The notes below the pieces were generated by a model. It did not search any database. It worked only from the letters and a program-made list of their open reading frames with translations, and was not told the DNA's origin. Made by a program: the position numbers and the translations under genes. Positions 1 to 12,245 of a stretch of DNA of 64,000 nt are shown here, in pieces (positions within the stretch are counted from its first letter, which is position 1; the number at the start of each line of letters is the position of its first letter). Source of the DNA: Cyclina sinensis (taxonomy: Eukaryota > Mollusca > Bivalvia > Venerida > Veneridae); the NCBI GenBank assembly GCA_012932295.1, contig JAAONU010000001.1:8951104-9015103 (forward strand), given 5' to 3'.

Positions 1-210
1 GACTAAGATACCTAATCATGCCCAGGTTTCCACTCAAATCACCATAAAATCGATAGCCTTGAAACAAAATGGAATCAACTTCTTGCGGCGAAAATTCAGG
101 TCGATTTAGATATTCATGGTTAAAAAATGTCAGAAGTGCAATCAGGGCCATAGCTGTGCATTGCATGCCGCTAATTGGACTTAAAATATGGCAACCTTGA
201 TGCATATTTC
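1..210 (-). CDS. Partial exon of a cysteine-peptidase-like protein (C76-like), runs off the left edge
   Basis: Read on the minus strand from 210 to 1, one frame stays open for 69 codons to the window edge. It begins right after an excellent splice acceptor (a run of T, then AG at 211-213), so 210 is taken as the exon start; an ATG at 205-203 lies just inside but need not be the start. The reading contains HQG, then GMQCTAMALIALL, then VDSILFQGYRFYG. The pattern HQG-x(n)-G-x-Q-C-x(3)-A-L, followed about 25 residues later by a (L/V)D-x-(I/V)-L-x-x-G-x-x-x-Y segment, matches my knowledge of papain-like deubiquitinase-type proteases labelled peptidase C76 in invertebrate annotations. The Cys of GMQC would be the nucleophile. 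The His/Asp part of the active site lies outside the window. Such genes are often multicopy and may be carried by transposons. Open frame and acceptor are seen; family and function are inferred. Confidence 0.5.
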
Positions 211-256
211 CTAAAAAAAAAAACTCTTACTATCTTGACTCTAAGCTGCTGCAGCT

Positions 257-862
257 CCAAAAAATGGCGGGATATTGAAATCACGAGACTGTCTCGACCA
301 ATCGTAAAATATATATAGACTGTTTCTAGGCTTTCATTGTGCTGACCTCAGGAACCAAACACCAAGTGTAATTTATTGTTGAATATGTTTGCATTCATTT
401 CATTTCCTGCAAAATCCAGTTCGTTATTCATAACCATATAGCTCCAAAAATCAAACTCCGCGCACCGGTTACGCTACGCTCATCTAATCCTGTAAGGGGA
501 GATCACTGCGTAGGAGATTGCCAAAAAATGGCGGGATATTGAAATCACGTGACTGTCTCGACCAATCGTAAAATATGTATAGACTGTTTCTAGTCTTCTT
601 TCATTGCACTACTCGGGAAACAAACATCAAAAAACGAAGTGCACGATTAATTAACCGGAAAGAACCTACGGAAACAAATATGATAATAATATCATTATAA
701 CAGTTCGTAATAAGAAATGGCTAAGGTTTATTTATTATCTTAAATAGTTTTTTATAAATAAATTTGTAAAACATGCAATTTATTATTAAATATGTTTGCA
801 TTTCATTTCATTTCCTGCAAAATTCTCCAGTTCGTTATTCATAACCATATCGCGACATGAAT
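257..862. repeat. Duplicated promoter-like segment, second copy split by an insertion
   Basis: Copy 1 is 257-440. Copy 2 is 521-626 plus 771-862, interrupted by about 145 bp of unrelated AT-rich sequence (627-770). Both copies start CCAAAAAATGGCGGGATATT, then carry a CACGTGAC-like site, a CCAAT box (GACCAATCG), a TATA-like run and, further on, CATTTCATTTCCTGCAAAAT. Copy 2 has a perfect E-box (CACGTG, 546-551), which copy 1 has lost (CACGAG). Copy 1 has the better TATA run (ATATATATAG, 309-318). The AAAATGGCGG start resembles a YY1 site. Whether either copy is an active promoter, and for which strand, cannot be told here; it may be a duplicated transposon end. Confidence 0.6.
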
Positions 863-3182
863 GACAGTCAATAAGAACAACAACTACCCTTTCACAAAAT
901 CTGAACTCATTCTATAAAGGGCATCGCGCTTCGGCGCGGACGCCAAAAATTTCTTATTATAAGGGCGATGGCCTCTTCCCTGTTTAAAGCCCAGCTTTCT
1001 TTTATATTCTTTTCATATATCTGTAGTTTCAATTCATATTAAAAAGTGCCTAGATGTTTCAAAAACAGAAGAAAGACAAGAAATGTATCCTTTTAAAAAA
1101 TATTTAGTTTATAATTGAAGCTGACAGAAAACTCAAGCAGTATCTGACAGCAGTATTACCAATATATTAAGTGCTTATGATGATGAAATATTTTCTTATA
1201 TAAGCTTTAATTACTTAAAATAATTTTTTGGTGTATATTTTGTAAATTTGCAGTAGGTTATTCAACAAAACCTTCCACGTATTGCTTAAAGTGTATATTG
1301 GTTGTTCTTCACAAATAAGAAAGCTTAAAGGAGTGTTAGCGACTGTTACAAACTTTTTTATTCATGTAGACACTCAGTACATAGCATTATCAAAGCTGAC
1401 AGGTAAAACATAACATCATGCCACCATTTTTTTTTCATATTTAGACAGTGTTTTAGTCAAAAGACTTACTATATGAATATTAATTAGTAAAAGGGGTATG
1501 TACACTCACAATCTCTAAGCATGAACACTGCTTACTTGTATGCTATTAGAACATTAGTGATTAGAGAGCCAAAGATTTTTAGAAGTCCTTTAACTGATTG
1601 GACAAGAAACTGGGGAGTATCAGTCAGCAATTTACATGTCGAAAGGCGGTAATCAATTAAAATTTGCTCCCTGCACATATGACAGATTTGTATATATGAC
1701 TTAAACATACCAACAATCTTGTCGATTTATAGGCTTACCAGATTTTCAACTGCAAAGGCTGACCTGTTCATAGGACTGACATTATACAGTTGTCTGCCTT
1801 TTCAATCTCAATCTTAAACTGTCAAAACTTAGGTAGATTTAGACTCAAACAAATTTTTGATCTGTACTGTAGAAATTTTCGTTCTGGGATGTTTGGTAAA
1901 TGTTAAATTAATAAATGTACATGTACCAACATTTACTGTTCAAATTACATGTAGTTACTGGGAAGTCTTGTTAAACCTGCTTAAGTAACTTTAATTTACA
2001 TATTTGAGCTGTATGTGCAACAGCCAATCAGAACATCACCCGCGAAAGATGTACATCAATTTTCCATTTTTTATTTCCCAGAAATTTGAGTGCGTAATAC
2101 CCTTCAATATTATTAATATTCTTTTTTACATGATACTTACTTTGTATACAGGACTGAAAAGAAAATGTTGCTCTAGTGACTGCAGTTTCGTTTTCATTCA
2201 AAGCAAATATGCATGTTATCAGTGATCATGATGCACTTTCAAAACTTTGTAGCAGTGAGTCAGTGATCAGCATGTTTTCATCTTGTTAATACTACAGGAA
2301 TGAAAGACTGGGTTTACACATGACAACAAAGATGACATTAAACTGGCATTGATATAGGCGCATTGATTTCATCCTTCCACATTCGAACTCCAGCAAAAGT
2401 CAGCACCCATAGCAAACAAAGCTGCAAGTATGAATGATTGTTAGGACTGCCCAAATCAGAGATGACCCAGGTGCAGCACTGCAGCCTTTTGAAAAGATAT
2501 GATAATGCTGTAAAGTATGTCTGGTCTCAATTATTCTCTGTTAATGACAGAGTAAAACTGAAAGAAGATGCTAAGTGCAATCAAACCAAATGCTGCATGA
2601 AACAATGACATGTCAAACAAATTACATATCACTGTTACAAGCACTGGAAAAAAAACAACAACCAATAATCAAATTCAAATACAAGCTACATCATTTGAAT
2701 GCCTCAGAATGAAGTTTGTTGCCAATTATATCCTATCGAATCAAGACAAGAGTGAAAACAACCAGAATTGTAAACAAATTAATGACATAATACAAGGATT
2801 ATCATTAGAAATTATCATTGTTATCTATTACAATGGCAATATTCATACATTTGTTGTTATCAACATGCTACGGCACTAACTCCAATGGGCAGTACAGGAT
2901 TCCTAACAATAATCATTTTTCAGTGGCCATTATTCCGATAATGTGGTAAAGCGTAATTTAAGCAGATATATTAAATTGCCAGTGTGGATTTATTTGTTGA
3001 TAAAATATGCTGAATATATATACCAATGAAAGCAGAAAAAATAATACTTTCAAGAAATGTATATTTTATCTAGGATAGAATCAGTTATTTTATGTAAATT
3101 TACCCTCAACAAATTTCACTTGGCATTAAATTGGTAAAGAAAGATAAATTTCCACCAACCTGGTTTGTACTCTGAAGGTGGA
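863..3182. other. AT-rich non-coding stretch
   Basis: No exon, RNA gene or recognisable repeat was found on either strand. Open frames of 73-89 codons here are AT-rich and show no protein-like composition. Confidence 0.5.
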
Positions 3183-3556
3183 TATCGATTGTCACAGGAT
3201 CAGATAACTCATATACCCTAGACAGGACTCATAATCACAACCTCCCACTTGCAAGTCAGGTGCCCTATAAAATAAGTTTCCCAGGCTGGTGACAGAATGT
3301 TAGTTAGTAGTTACTATATCACCAATACTGGTTCTGTGACCTACTCCCCTGCTCTATACAAATTTATCCTCAATTCAGACAGACACTTATTATGGAAGCA
3401 CATGCATAGCAATGTAACAGTCACAGACCATGTTCGGTGCCAAAGTCACAGGATCAGAGACCTCATATACCCAGGGCGGGACTCAAACCTGCAACTTACC
3501 ACTTACAAGTCAGGTGCTCTACCATCTGGGCTACCTGGGCTGGTGACAGAATGTTA
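3183..3556 (-). repeat. Two tandem tRNA-derived SINE-like copies
   Basis: Two related blocks (about 3183-3297 and 3431-3556) share CACAGGATCAGA, CTCATATACCC and GGCTGGTGACAGAATGTTAG. Read on the minus strand, the second has a tRNA-like head: a box A-like TAGCCCAGATGGTAGAGC, an anticodon-arm-like ACTTGTAAGT, and a box B-like GGTTTGAGTCC. The first copy is more decayed. The spacing of about 246 bp suggests tandem duplication of a unit including the intervening sequence; the motif GGTTCTGTGACCTACT recurs at about 3330 and 3952. A working tRNA is unlikely because the arms do not pair well. Confidence 0.55.
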
Positions 3557-4628
3557 GTTACCATATCACAAATATCGGTTCTGTGACATGACCAATAAAA
3601 ATATTAGTACAATATAAAAACATAGGTATGCCTAGATCTTAAAATAAATAAATTTAACAAATGGTTTTGTTTTCTAGTCATTTTGGCCTTTAAGACCTGA
3701 AGATTATGGTAATAAGATATGAAAGAACACATTGAGGAAATAGCATGTTGCACAATGCATCATTTATTTTAATAACCGATGTATCACTGGGCATTGTCTG
3801 CTGTAGCCTAATTAATTTGGCATTGACGATTTGACCCATTTTATAGACATTTTTAATTACTGTCAAACTACAATGCCAAATTTAACTGTCATTTTTCTGC
3901 ACCAAAAATTTAGCGGTGGTTTTGTTCGATTTCCTACTACATCATGGATATTGGTTCTGTGACCTACTACTTCAATTTCTTCTGTTAAAATATAAATTAA
4001 TCTTTGAAGCATCGAAAGAATATATATTTAAATACTATTCTAGTAAAAAAACTTCATTAAAACCTGTCACCCTAGTGTATTTGCGATTTATTTCACATTT
4101 GCACTGGGAAAGTCTTTCTGCAGTGAAATGTTGCAAATAATCATACCATGAAAACTGGTAGGAAAATCAGTGTGTCTTACTGGTAATGATGGAGTTAACT
4201 TATACAAAATGTTGTTTTTTTTCTAATGTACAATTTGGATTTGTAAATATTTGTGTATTATCTATTGTTTATCTTAATAAAGAATATAGGGAGTTCATGG
4301 CTTTCGTATTAATTTATTTAATTTAGTGTTAATTAAATATACCCGACATAACAACAGATATCCACATACCTGTATTACACTGTGGCTAATGTTTACCTAT
4401 GCACTGTTTACCTCATTTAAGTTATTCAGAAATGGGCGACTGTATAGTCGATTGGTGTTGCAATTGAAATTTAAGTCAAATTTGAATCTTCCTTGAAAAA
4501 TGTTTTTTTGGGAATTCGTATAAAAATTGTTTCTCTAAAAGGTAATGCTGGTCATTTCTTCATAAGTATATGCTAGTAATCGATCACAATGACTTATAAA
4601 TGGGCATTTTCTGTGCTAGCTAAAGAGA
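3557..4628. other. AT-rich non-coding stretch
   Basis: Apart from a further GGTTCTGTGACCTACT fragment near 3952, related to the SINE-like blocks just before, nothing recognisable is present. Confidence 0.5.
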
Positions 4629-4674
4629 CTTCAGCGAACAGGTTTTATAGTATCGCTAGACCTGTTCGCTGAAG
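4629..4674. repeat. Perfect 15-bp inverted repeat (hairpin)
   Basis: CTTCAGCGAACAGGT (4629-4643) is the exact reverse complement of ACCTGTTCGCTGAAG (4660-4674), with a 16-base loop. The stem is far more GC-rich than its surroundings. It could be the remnant of a very short inverted-repeat element or the stem of a small RNA precursor; nothing else supports either. Confidence 0.7.
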
Positions 4675-4780
4675 CCAATCCTTTATCGTAAAGTCAACCA
4701 GAACTGTGACATATTTATGTCACGCTGTAATTTAATAAATTTGCGTTATCTGGACAAAATCTCTACACATACGGGTAATT

Positions 4781-6057
4781 AGTCCCCTACCGGTTTAACT
4801 GGAGGGGACTATAGGTTTACCCTCTGTCCGTCTGTCTGTCAGTCAGTCCGTCCGTCACAAAAACTGGATCCCGTGATAACGCAAAAAGTACTGAAAATAT
4901 TTTAATGAAACTTGAAATACAGGTAGATGGCAGTCTGGAGATTATGCACGTCTTGTTTTTTTCTTCATATGATGTAAATTTTGGTTGCTATAGCAACAAA
5001 TATACTTAAAATATGGCAAATATAACAATATTAGTGATAACTCAAAAAGTTCTAAGAATAATTCTATGAAACATAAAATATGGATAGGTGATAGTATGGA
5101 AATAATGCACCTCAAGGTTCACAACTCTAGCACCAAAATTATTAGATTTATCCCCCCTTTGAACTTAGAATTTTCATGAAAAAAATGTGGGTTTTTTTTT
5201 GTAAAACTCAAAAAGTTCTGAAAATATTTTTTGGAAACATGAAGTATGGATAGGTGACGGTATGAAGACGCAACTCAAGGTTCACAACTCTAGCTCCAAA
5301 ATAATTAGATGTATCCCCCTTGAACTTAGAATTTTCATAAAAAATGTGGTTTTTTGTATATAACTTCATTATTTCTTAATGTATCTACTTCAAACTTTAA
5401 ACATTGGTTTCTTATCATCACCCACATCATATGCTACAAGGTTCATAATTCTAACACCTAAATTGTCAGAATTATCATCCTTGAACTTTGTTGAAAAATT
5501 TGGTACATTTGTCTTTCCCTAAAAACTGTATCCAGTGAAATGTGGATAAATGGCAGTATGGAGAATATCCACCTCATTTTTTTATGAACCTAAAGGAGGA
5601 ACTGTCCGTCCATTTATCAGTCATTTCCTCCGAAAACTTTACCATTGACATATTTTCCTTACTACTGAATGGAATTACTTCAAACTTGGCCACAACAATA
5701 CCTTGGACAAGACCATTCCAATGAAGTACATTTCTGTGACCTTGACCTCTGAATGACCTTGACCTTTAAAGTTTACTTGTCCAAAAACTGTAAGTTTGGC
5801 CATAATTTCCTTATTTCTGAACAGAATTACTTCAAACTTGGTCACAACAACCCCTTCAATAAGACCTTTTCAACAACATATATTTCTTTGACCTTAACCT
5901 CTAAATGACCTTGATCTATGACATTTTCTTCTTTGATGATACTTTGTACATGGATAGAGGATCATATAGAGATTATGCATGTCTCAGAGAAATTCTTTAG
6001 TCAATTTCCACATATGGGTTGGAGTTATGGAGATGGACATTGCACCGGTAGGGGACT
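4781..6057 (-). mobile_element. Array-type element with perfect 14-bp terminal inverted repeats
   Basis: AGTCCCCTACCGGT at 4781-4794 is repeated as its exact reverse complement at 6044-6057. The left end also folds on itself (AGTCCCCT 4781-4788 with AGGGGACT 4803-4810) and is followed by a CCGTCTGTCTGTC simple repeat. In the other elements of this window, hairpin plus (GACG/GACA)n marks the 3' end, so this copy lies in minus orientation. The interior is decayed repeat units: 'cataaaatatggataggtga' and 'aggttcacaactctagc' style blocks at about 5060-5330, then 'gaccttgacctctgaatgacctt' blocks at about 5735-5920. No protein is encoded. Confidence 0.7.
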
Positions 6058-7543
6058 GTTGCTTTGTCAGCTGTGACAAGCTCTTGTTCAATTTATTTTG
6101 CACACTTCAGTCCTTGTTTGTGAATAAAAAAGGTTTGATCGATGGAATAATACCTCAAATTTTATCAGCTTGGTTAAATTTTGTGAAATTCGCCACCATT
6201 GCTGTCCTATCGTGTGACTTGCGAGACTTTATGTTCAGGTACTTTCCCGTGTTTTTTTTCTGGAGAGAACAATGAATGGATAATTTATGGAAAATTTATT
6301 TGTTTATCAAATGGTGTAATTTATATGACCCAAATTTGATTAATAAGGGTGATTTTTATAGTTATTTATTTACTGTTCATATATAATTCTGATAGCCTTT
6401 GCAAATGAGGTTGACCCATAACTTTTAATACTGTCACGCAATGTCAAAAATCATAAAAGCGACATATAAAGTTATGGAAGCCAGAACTATTTCAGTGCAT
6501 AGAAATGCAACCTGTGGTTGGACTTGGAGAAAGGACATCGCCAATCAAAAATTTGCTCAGTCTCGACAAGTCTGATTAGTTGGACTGTCTGCTATTGTCT
6601 TTTATCTAAGATGGAAGTATTGCAATTTCCATGAAAAGGGAAGGCTATGTTGCCTGAAAAAAAAATCTTCCCGACTTACAAAATGTACCCAAATTTCTGA
6701 TGCTGTCAAGTAAGGTAAAAAAAGGTGCGTTTAAAAAGCAAGCAGATATGTTATACCGATTTCTACACGTCTCTGGTAGCGATATTTATACAAAAAGGAA
6801 ATTTCAAATCAACTTTTAATTCGACATTAAAGCACTTCGTGGAAAGCTTTCGAGAAATTCTACAGTTCAGAGTGATATCCGTACATGAACAGCACGCCAG
6901 ACTTCCCGCCAGTTTCTGATAAAGATAAGATACTATGTTGCTGGACACTTGATATATCATCATCATCTCTTTACACGTTCTTATGTTGTAGAAAATAATA
7001 CCGTGATTGAACAATAAATGTTGTTGAAAGAATAATTCTAATTGTGTACCTATTTTTTCAATTGAAATTGAGGCTGTTGGATTTACAATGTAAAAGTGCC
7101 TGTTTATTTATTTTATTTTATTTTATAAAAACAATAATTGTGTTGGGAATTCATGAAGAAATTAACGTACTAACTTACATTACCTTCAATATCGTTACTC
7201 CCGGTTACGTGAAAACACTAAGAACTTGTCATTTCTCTTTTATTTTAGCTAGCACACAATCCACATTGGTAAATGCCTCACATTCCATCATTAATTTCCC
7301 CATTTATAAAGCCCGACAAACTATTTGAATGAAGATATGTGTTACTAGGTCATGTGTAAATGTAAAATACCAGTTTGGCGAAAGTATATTTGGATTAAGT
7401 AGCATTTGGACAACTAGATGAATACCAATTATCATCGAATAAACAGTTATGCTTTTCTTTCGCGGGTGAGGTGGATGAGAAGGTTTTGTTTTAAGGTAAT
7501 AGTTGTCAGTTCTTGAAATTATTTGATTGTTTATATTTCCTTT
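6058..7543. other. Non-coding stretch
   Basis: Several frames of 64-98 codons occur on both strands, but their translations are unlike known proteins and have no splice context I can support. No repeat was recognised. Confidence 0.45.
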
Positions 7544-7750
7544 TGTTGTTTGTCTATTTCTACCTTTTACCATGAACTTTTCAATGTTGTTTGTCTATTT
7601 CCACCTTATACCATGAACTTTTCAATGTTGTTTGTCTATTTCTACCTGATACCATGAACTTTTCAATGTTGTTTGTCTATTTCTACCTTATACCATGAAC
7701 TTTTCAATGTTGTTTGTCTATTTCTACCTGATACCATGAACTTTTCAATG
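7544..7750. repeat. 41-bp minisatellite, five units
   Basis: The block CATGAACTTTTCAATG, then TTGTTTGTCTATTTCTACC, recurs at 7571, 7612, 7653, 7694 and 7735, exactly 41 bp apart. Differences are a C/T in the TTTCTACC part and an alternation between CTTATAC and CTGATAC. Confidence 0.9.
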
Positions 7751-8597
7751 CTTCTGCTTTTACTTGATATACTAGTAGTCTACTGTAACTTTGGCACTCA
7801 AGTCAACATTTTCCTTATTGTAAATGTTGCTGTTCTCCTAAAATAAAATTAGTTATTTGAACAATTTCACTTCAGCTCTCTATTTACAGATCGTTCTTTG
7901 CTATTTTCACCTATCTAAAAGATGTCTTATGCTTTTGTCATGGGAATGTAAAAGAAAGCAATGAAACTTGCATTGACAAAATCACTTAACGTGAAAACTC
8001 GTCGTCACTTTCGTGAAAACGTGACTATCTAGAAAGACTGATGGACAAACGAACGAACAGACCTTTGCACTCATTGACTTTTAAGTAAATCAATACTATC
8101 AAAGGAAATTTCTATCATGATTTCCATAATGTCATTGTTTGAGAATATTTACCACAATCTTTGTTATTTCGATTTTTTTCTAGTTCGTAATGAATAGACT
8201 TTGAAAAAAAAACCGACTTTTTTTTAAATTCATTCCTTTACGAAAATACGTACCAAAAAAAGTTTATCTCTGGTCCCAGGTAATGTTTCCAAGATAGTCC
8301 ATATTTTGTGCTAATGTCTATTGCACATACTTTTAGATTTGTTGTGGAGTGATTATTTACCAAAGTTAAAAGTTTAATTTTGAACATCCTGAGTCTTTTT
8401 GAAAATTCGATGAAATCCATTTATTCAGAAGTTTCCATCAATATAATCCATTTCAGTCTCTATAAAACAATAAATAGATTGCAGTTTGAGTGTTGTCTAT
8501 CTACCAGGATGGGCGATATTTTTTTCGTTTTAGGTCTTACAGCTATTTGCTTCAAATTTTTTAGATTTGTTTGAAAATCATGCTAGGCAACTTTACT
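7751..8597. other. Non-coding stretch
   Basis: Nothing recognisable apart from a short palindromic patch near 8000-8025 (GTCACTTTCGTGAAAACGTGAC). Confidence 0.45.
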
Positions 8598-8684
8598 TTC
8601 TTCGAGTCAGTGGTTACCTCTTTAAGAAAATGTCAAGTTTCTTCGAGTCAGTGGTTTATACCTCTTTAAGAAAATGTCAAGTTT
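8598..8684. repeat. Short tandem duplication, about 43 bp twice
   Basis: CTTCGAGTCAGTGGTT, then CCTCTTTAAGAAAATGTCAA, occurs at 8600-8640 and again at 8641-8684. The second copy carries three extra bases (TAT). The near identity indicates a recent duplication. Confidence 0.9.
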
Positions 8685-9999
8685 GTCTCCTTCCCTGGAT
8701 AAGATTTAAGGCAAAAGGTCTTCTATATTTAGATCAGTTAAAAAGCTTACATTGAAGAACAAATTATAGTTCAAATTTCTCAAGGTTTCCGAACTCTCGT
8801 TTTGTCATTAATCAGATGGAAACTGATAAAAGAAAACAATCTGAACACATGTATAAAAGGTCAATTAAAATAGCAAATTTTGCAAAAATCGACACGCAGA
8901 ACCATGACAACTAGTATGCCAAAGTTTTTTTTCTACGCTTGGAATATCCAACATGAAATTATCACTGTAATCATACATTTTTTCTTACATTTTAATAAGT
9001 ACAACTCTTTTTAAAATCTTTCCTAACTATAACTGTCTGTACTTTTTAACATACATCTAACGGAACCTTCTGAGAATTCGTTAGTAATGTCAGTATTATT
9101 TTTTCTACGAGTATTTTTCTCTTCACCCACAAAGAATCAACTTCTGGATTTCAGTTATGCTTGAAAGTTATGACAAATGCAATGTTCCAGCGATTTAAGA
9201 TCAAAATCGTTGATATTTAAAAGTTTTATTGATATAGATAGAGATATTTTAGACATTGCTCTTAAAAGAGCTGGGCTAATTTGTTTATAGATGCATGTCA
9301 TCAGTGAGAAGAATCAACTTTTCAAGTAGAGCAAACGACTTTGCTGGAAAGGCAGTGTTGCATGGTGTGTGTGTGTGACAAGCGGACGAGTTTCACTTTC
9401 TGTGACTTGATAGTCAAGAAGCCAAACGTTTTCTCACCATGACTGAATCTTAAATTGGGCTTTCAGCATTACAAAAAATCAGATTATGACATATAAAAGT
9501 TGTTGAGAGTACATTTAAGAATAGAAACACGATTAGAGCAATCTATAAGGTCTAACTTTATTGCTTGAAATCGTTTCGTAAAAATAATTAAGTCTGCCCT
9601 TGCATATAGAAGACAAAAGATAGATGTGACTGCTACTCTACGGGCACAATTTATTTTGTACGACACCGGAAGTTGTTTTTTTTTTCAACATCGAAAAACA
9701 CCTAATTTCTGTTGAGCGCTTTAAAATCGATGCTGACTGATAAATTCGTTAGAATGGTTAGCATTTATATCCGATAAATCTTTGAAAATCATGAAAGATA
9801 GTTTCCTTTTTCACTACATTTTAATATGAACTAGGGTGGTCATTTTTAATGGTGATGTAAGCCATCTAGTTAAAATGATGTAGTTATAGAGATTTATGGC
9901 TTTTTTTCTGACCAACAAGCAGGACGAGTAAAGTGTCTAGCTATTAAAAGTACCTGTGCAACGTACGACAAATCAAAAGAAATCCTACTTTATACTGAA
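8685..9999. other. Non-coding stretch
   Basis: AT-rich; a short GT run near 9366 is the only structure seen. Confidence 0.45.
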
Positions 10000-12245
10000 C
10001 TAGTTTCCCTGCATACAAAGTCCATCATAATATACAAAGTAAAAGCCATTACGTTTTCTTCATGAAATAAAGGGCTGGCTATATAATTTTAAAGTTTTTT
10101 TCCTGAGGAAATAAAGGTCCATAATTATTGTGTGTGTGTGCATTTTCCTTAAAAAAAAGATAAGAAAAATGGAACTATTATGTTTTTATTTGTCCTATAT
10201 ATATTAGAGAACTTTCCGTAATAACAGTCTATCATAGATTACTAATTATAAGTTTACGAAACCAATATAATTCTTTTTTTTGTTTTTTTTTCCGCATACG
10301 AAATAAATTATGGGTTATAATGCATGTGATAAAAAAATCTACGATGGTTGATATTTTACGTTTTATTCTATACTAAAAAATGGTGTTTGTAAAAGTTGAT
10401 GAACCATCCTGGATTATTGTTTATAGCTTTTCTTCATACAATGTTCATCTATGTAGCAAGAAATTAATTTATCTTTAATGGTTTATATTGCATGTTTTTT
10501 TTACATGAATTGTGAATGAACTTTCATATGTTAATTTCAATACAAAGTTAAAACTACAACTGGGTATATAGTACGAGTTTTTCTCTGTGAAATAACGATC
10601 TATCATTTTTTTTTATCATTTATGGGTTATTAAGGAACAGTTTTAAGACATGCAGAGAGAGCCTAATTAATATTCAACAAAATCGAATCAAATCAAATTA
10701 TAAATTATATAAAGTTTCCTATATAAAACAAAGAAACAATCATGGATATTCATAGATTCACAAAAAAACTGGCATGAGTAATATTGAATGGCTTCTCTGT
10801 TCAAAATAATTATCTTGGTTTACATTGCAGGAGTTCCTTTTTCAAAATAAAGGATGACTTTGGTTTATATTGTTAGAGTTCCTCTTTTCACAATAGAGGA
10901 CTATCATAAATTTTCTTTTCAAAATAAAGTACTATTTTGATTAAAACTGTACGAGTTTTCCTTAAGAAAATAAAGGACAAGATTTCTGTACAATAACTGG
11001 GTTGCTAACCCCAAGGTCAAGGTCACACTTTAAGGCCAGGTGTTAAAAGTCTACATTTCGTGTCCGCTCCATAACTTTTAAACTGCTGAAAAGTTTTTGA
11101 AATAACTTGGCACAAGTGATCACCATTATGAGACAATGTGCAGAGCACAATAATTGGGTTCCTACCCCCAAGGTCAAGGTCACACTTAAAGGGCAAGTGT
11201 TAAAAGTCTACATTTCGTGTCCGCTCCATAACTTTTAAACCGCTGAAAATTTTTTGAAATAACTTGGCACAAGTGATCACCATTATGAGACGATGTGCAG
11301 AGCACAATAATTGGGTTGCTACTGTCCGTCCGTCTTTCCGTCCGTAACACTTTCGTGTACGCTCTATAAGTTTCAAACTGCTGATTTTTTTTAAATAACT
11401 TGGCACAAGTGATCACCATAATGAGCCGATGTGCAGAGCGCAATTATTGGGTTGCTACCCCAAAGGTCAAGGTCACACTTAAAGGTCAAATGTTAAAAAG
11501 TCTACATTTCGTGTCCGCTCTATAACTTTTAAACTGTTGAATTTTCTTTTGAAATAACTTTGCACAAGTGATCACCATTATGAGACGATGTGCAGAGCGC
11601 AATAATTGGGTTGCTACCCACAGGGTCAAGGTCACAGTTAAAGGTCAAATATCCACATTTCACGTCTGCTATATAACTTACTTACTTGGCTTATGAAAAG
11701 TTTTTTTTATTACTTTGCACAAATGAACACCACTATAACACGATGTGCAGAACCCAACATCCAGGTTGCTACCCCCAAGGTCAAGGTTAAATGTTCTCCA
11801 TAACTTTTTGACTTTATGGAAGATTTTAAATAACTTGGCACAAATAATTACTATCATGAGACTATGTGCTTATAATATGCATGGCACAACATCAAGGTCA
11901 TGGTTGGTTAAAGGTCAAGAAGTACACATTCATGTTCGCTGCGGAAGGGGATTTTGCTGTCCTTCAGACTGCCTTGTTTATATTGTATGAGATACACTGT
12001 TCAAAAAGGACTATCATGGTTTACGTTGCACGAGTTTTCTTCTTCAAAATGAAGGACCATCCTGGTTTTTATTGCACGAGTTTAAAATGCCGATTTGGTT
12101 GATATTGTACGAGTTTCCCCGTTCAAAAGAAGTAACTATCTAGGTTTAAATTGCACGTGTTTTCCTTTTCAAAATAAAGGACAATCTTGGTTTACATTCT
12201 GCGAGTTTTCCTCAGTGAATTAAAGAACATCATGGATGAATTTTC
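10000..12245 (+). repeat. Degenerate 45-50 bp minisatellite split by an inserted array element
   Basis: Blocks of the type GGTTTACATTGCACGAG, TTTTCCTTTTCAAAATAAAG, GACTATCTT recur with much variation from about 10000 to 10980 and again from about 11980 to 12245. The two halves are separated by an unrelated array (10990-11975), which looks inserted into the middle of the minisatellite. Confidence 0.65.
10990..11975 (+). mobile_element. Array of about 157-bp units (CCAAGGTCAAGGTCACA family)
   Basis: The anchor GTTGCTAC recurs at 11001, 11158, 11315, 11451, 11610 and 11765, giving a unit of about 157 bp with one shortened copy of 136 bp. Each unit has CCAAGGTCAAGGTCACACTT, GTGTCCGCTCCATAACTTTT and a 'tggcacaagtgatcaccattatgag' block. 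One unit holds a CCGTCCGTCTTTCCGTCCGT patch (11324-11343), as found near the ends of other elements. The terminal hairpins are missing or unrecognisable, so this is a truncated or decayed element. Confidence 0.7.

Noticed and set aside
5979..6275. 98-codon open frame
   Set aside because: It starts inside an array element and crosses its terminal repeat; no homology recognised.
11186..11443. Two overlapping minus-strand frames
   Set aside because: Repeat-internal frames in the 157-bp array.
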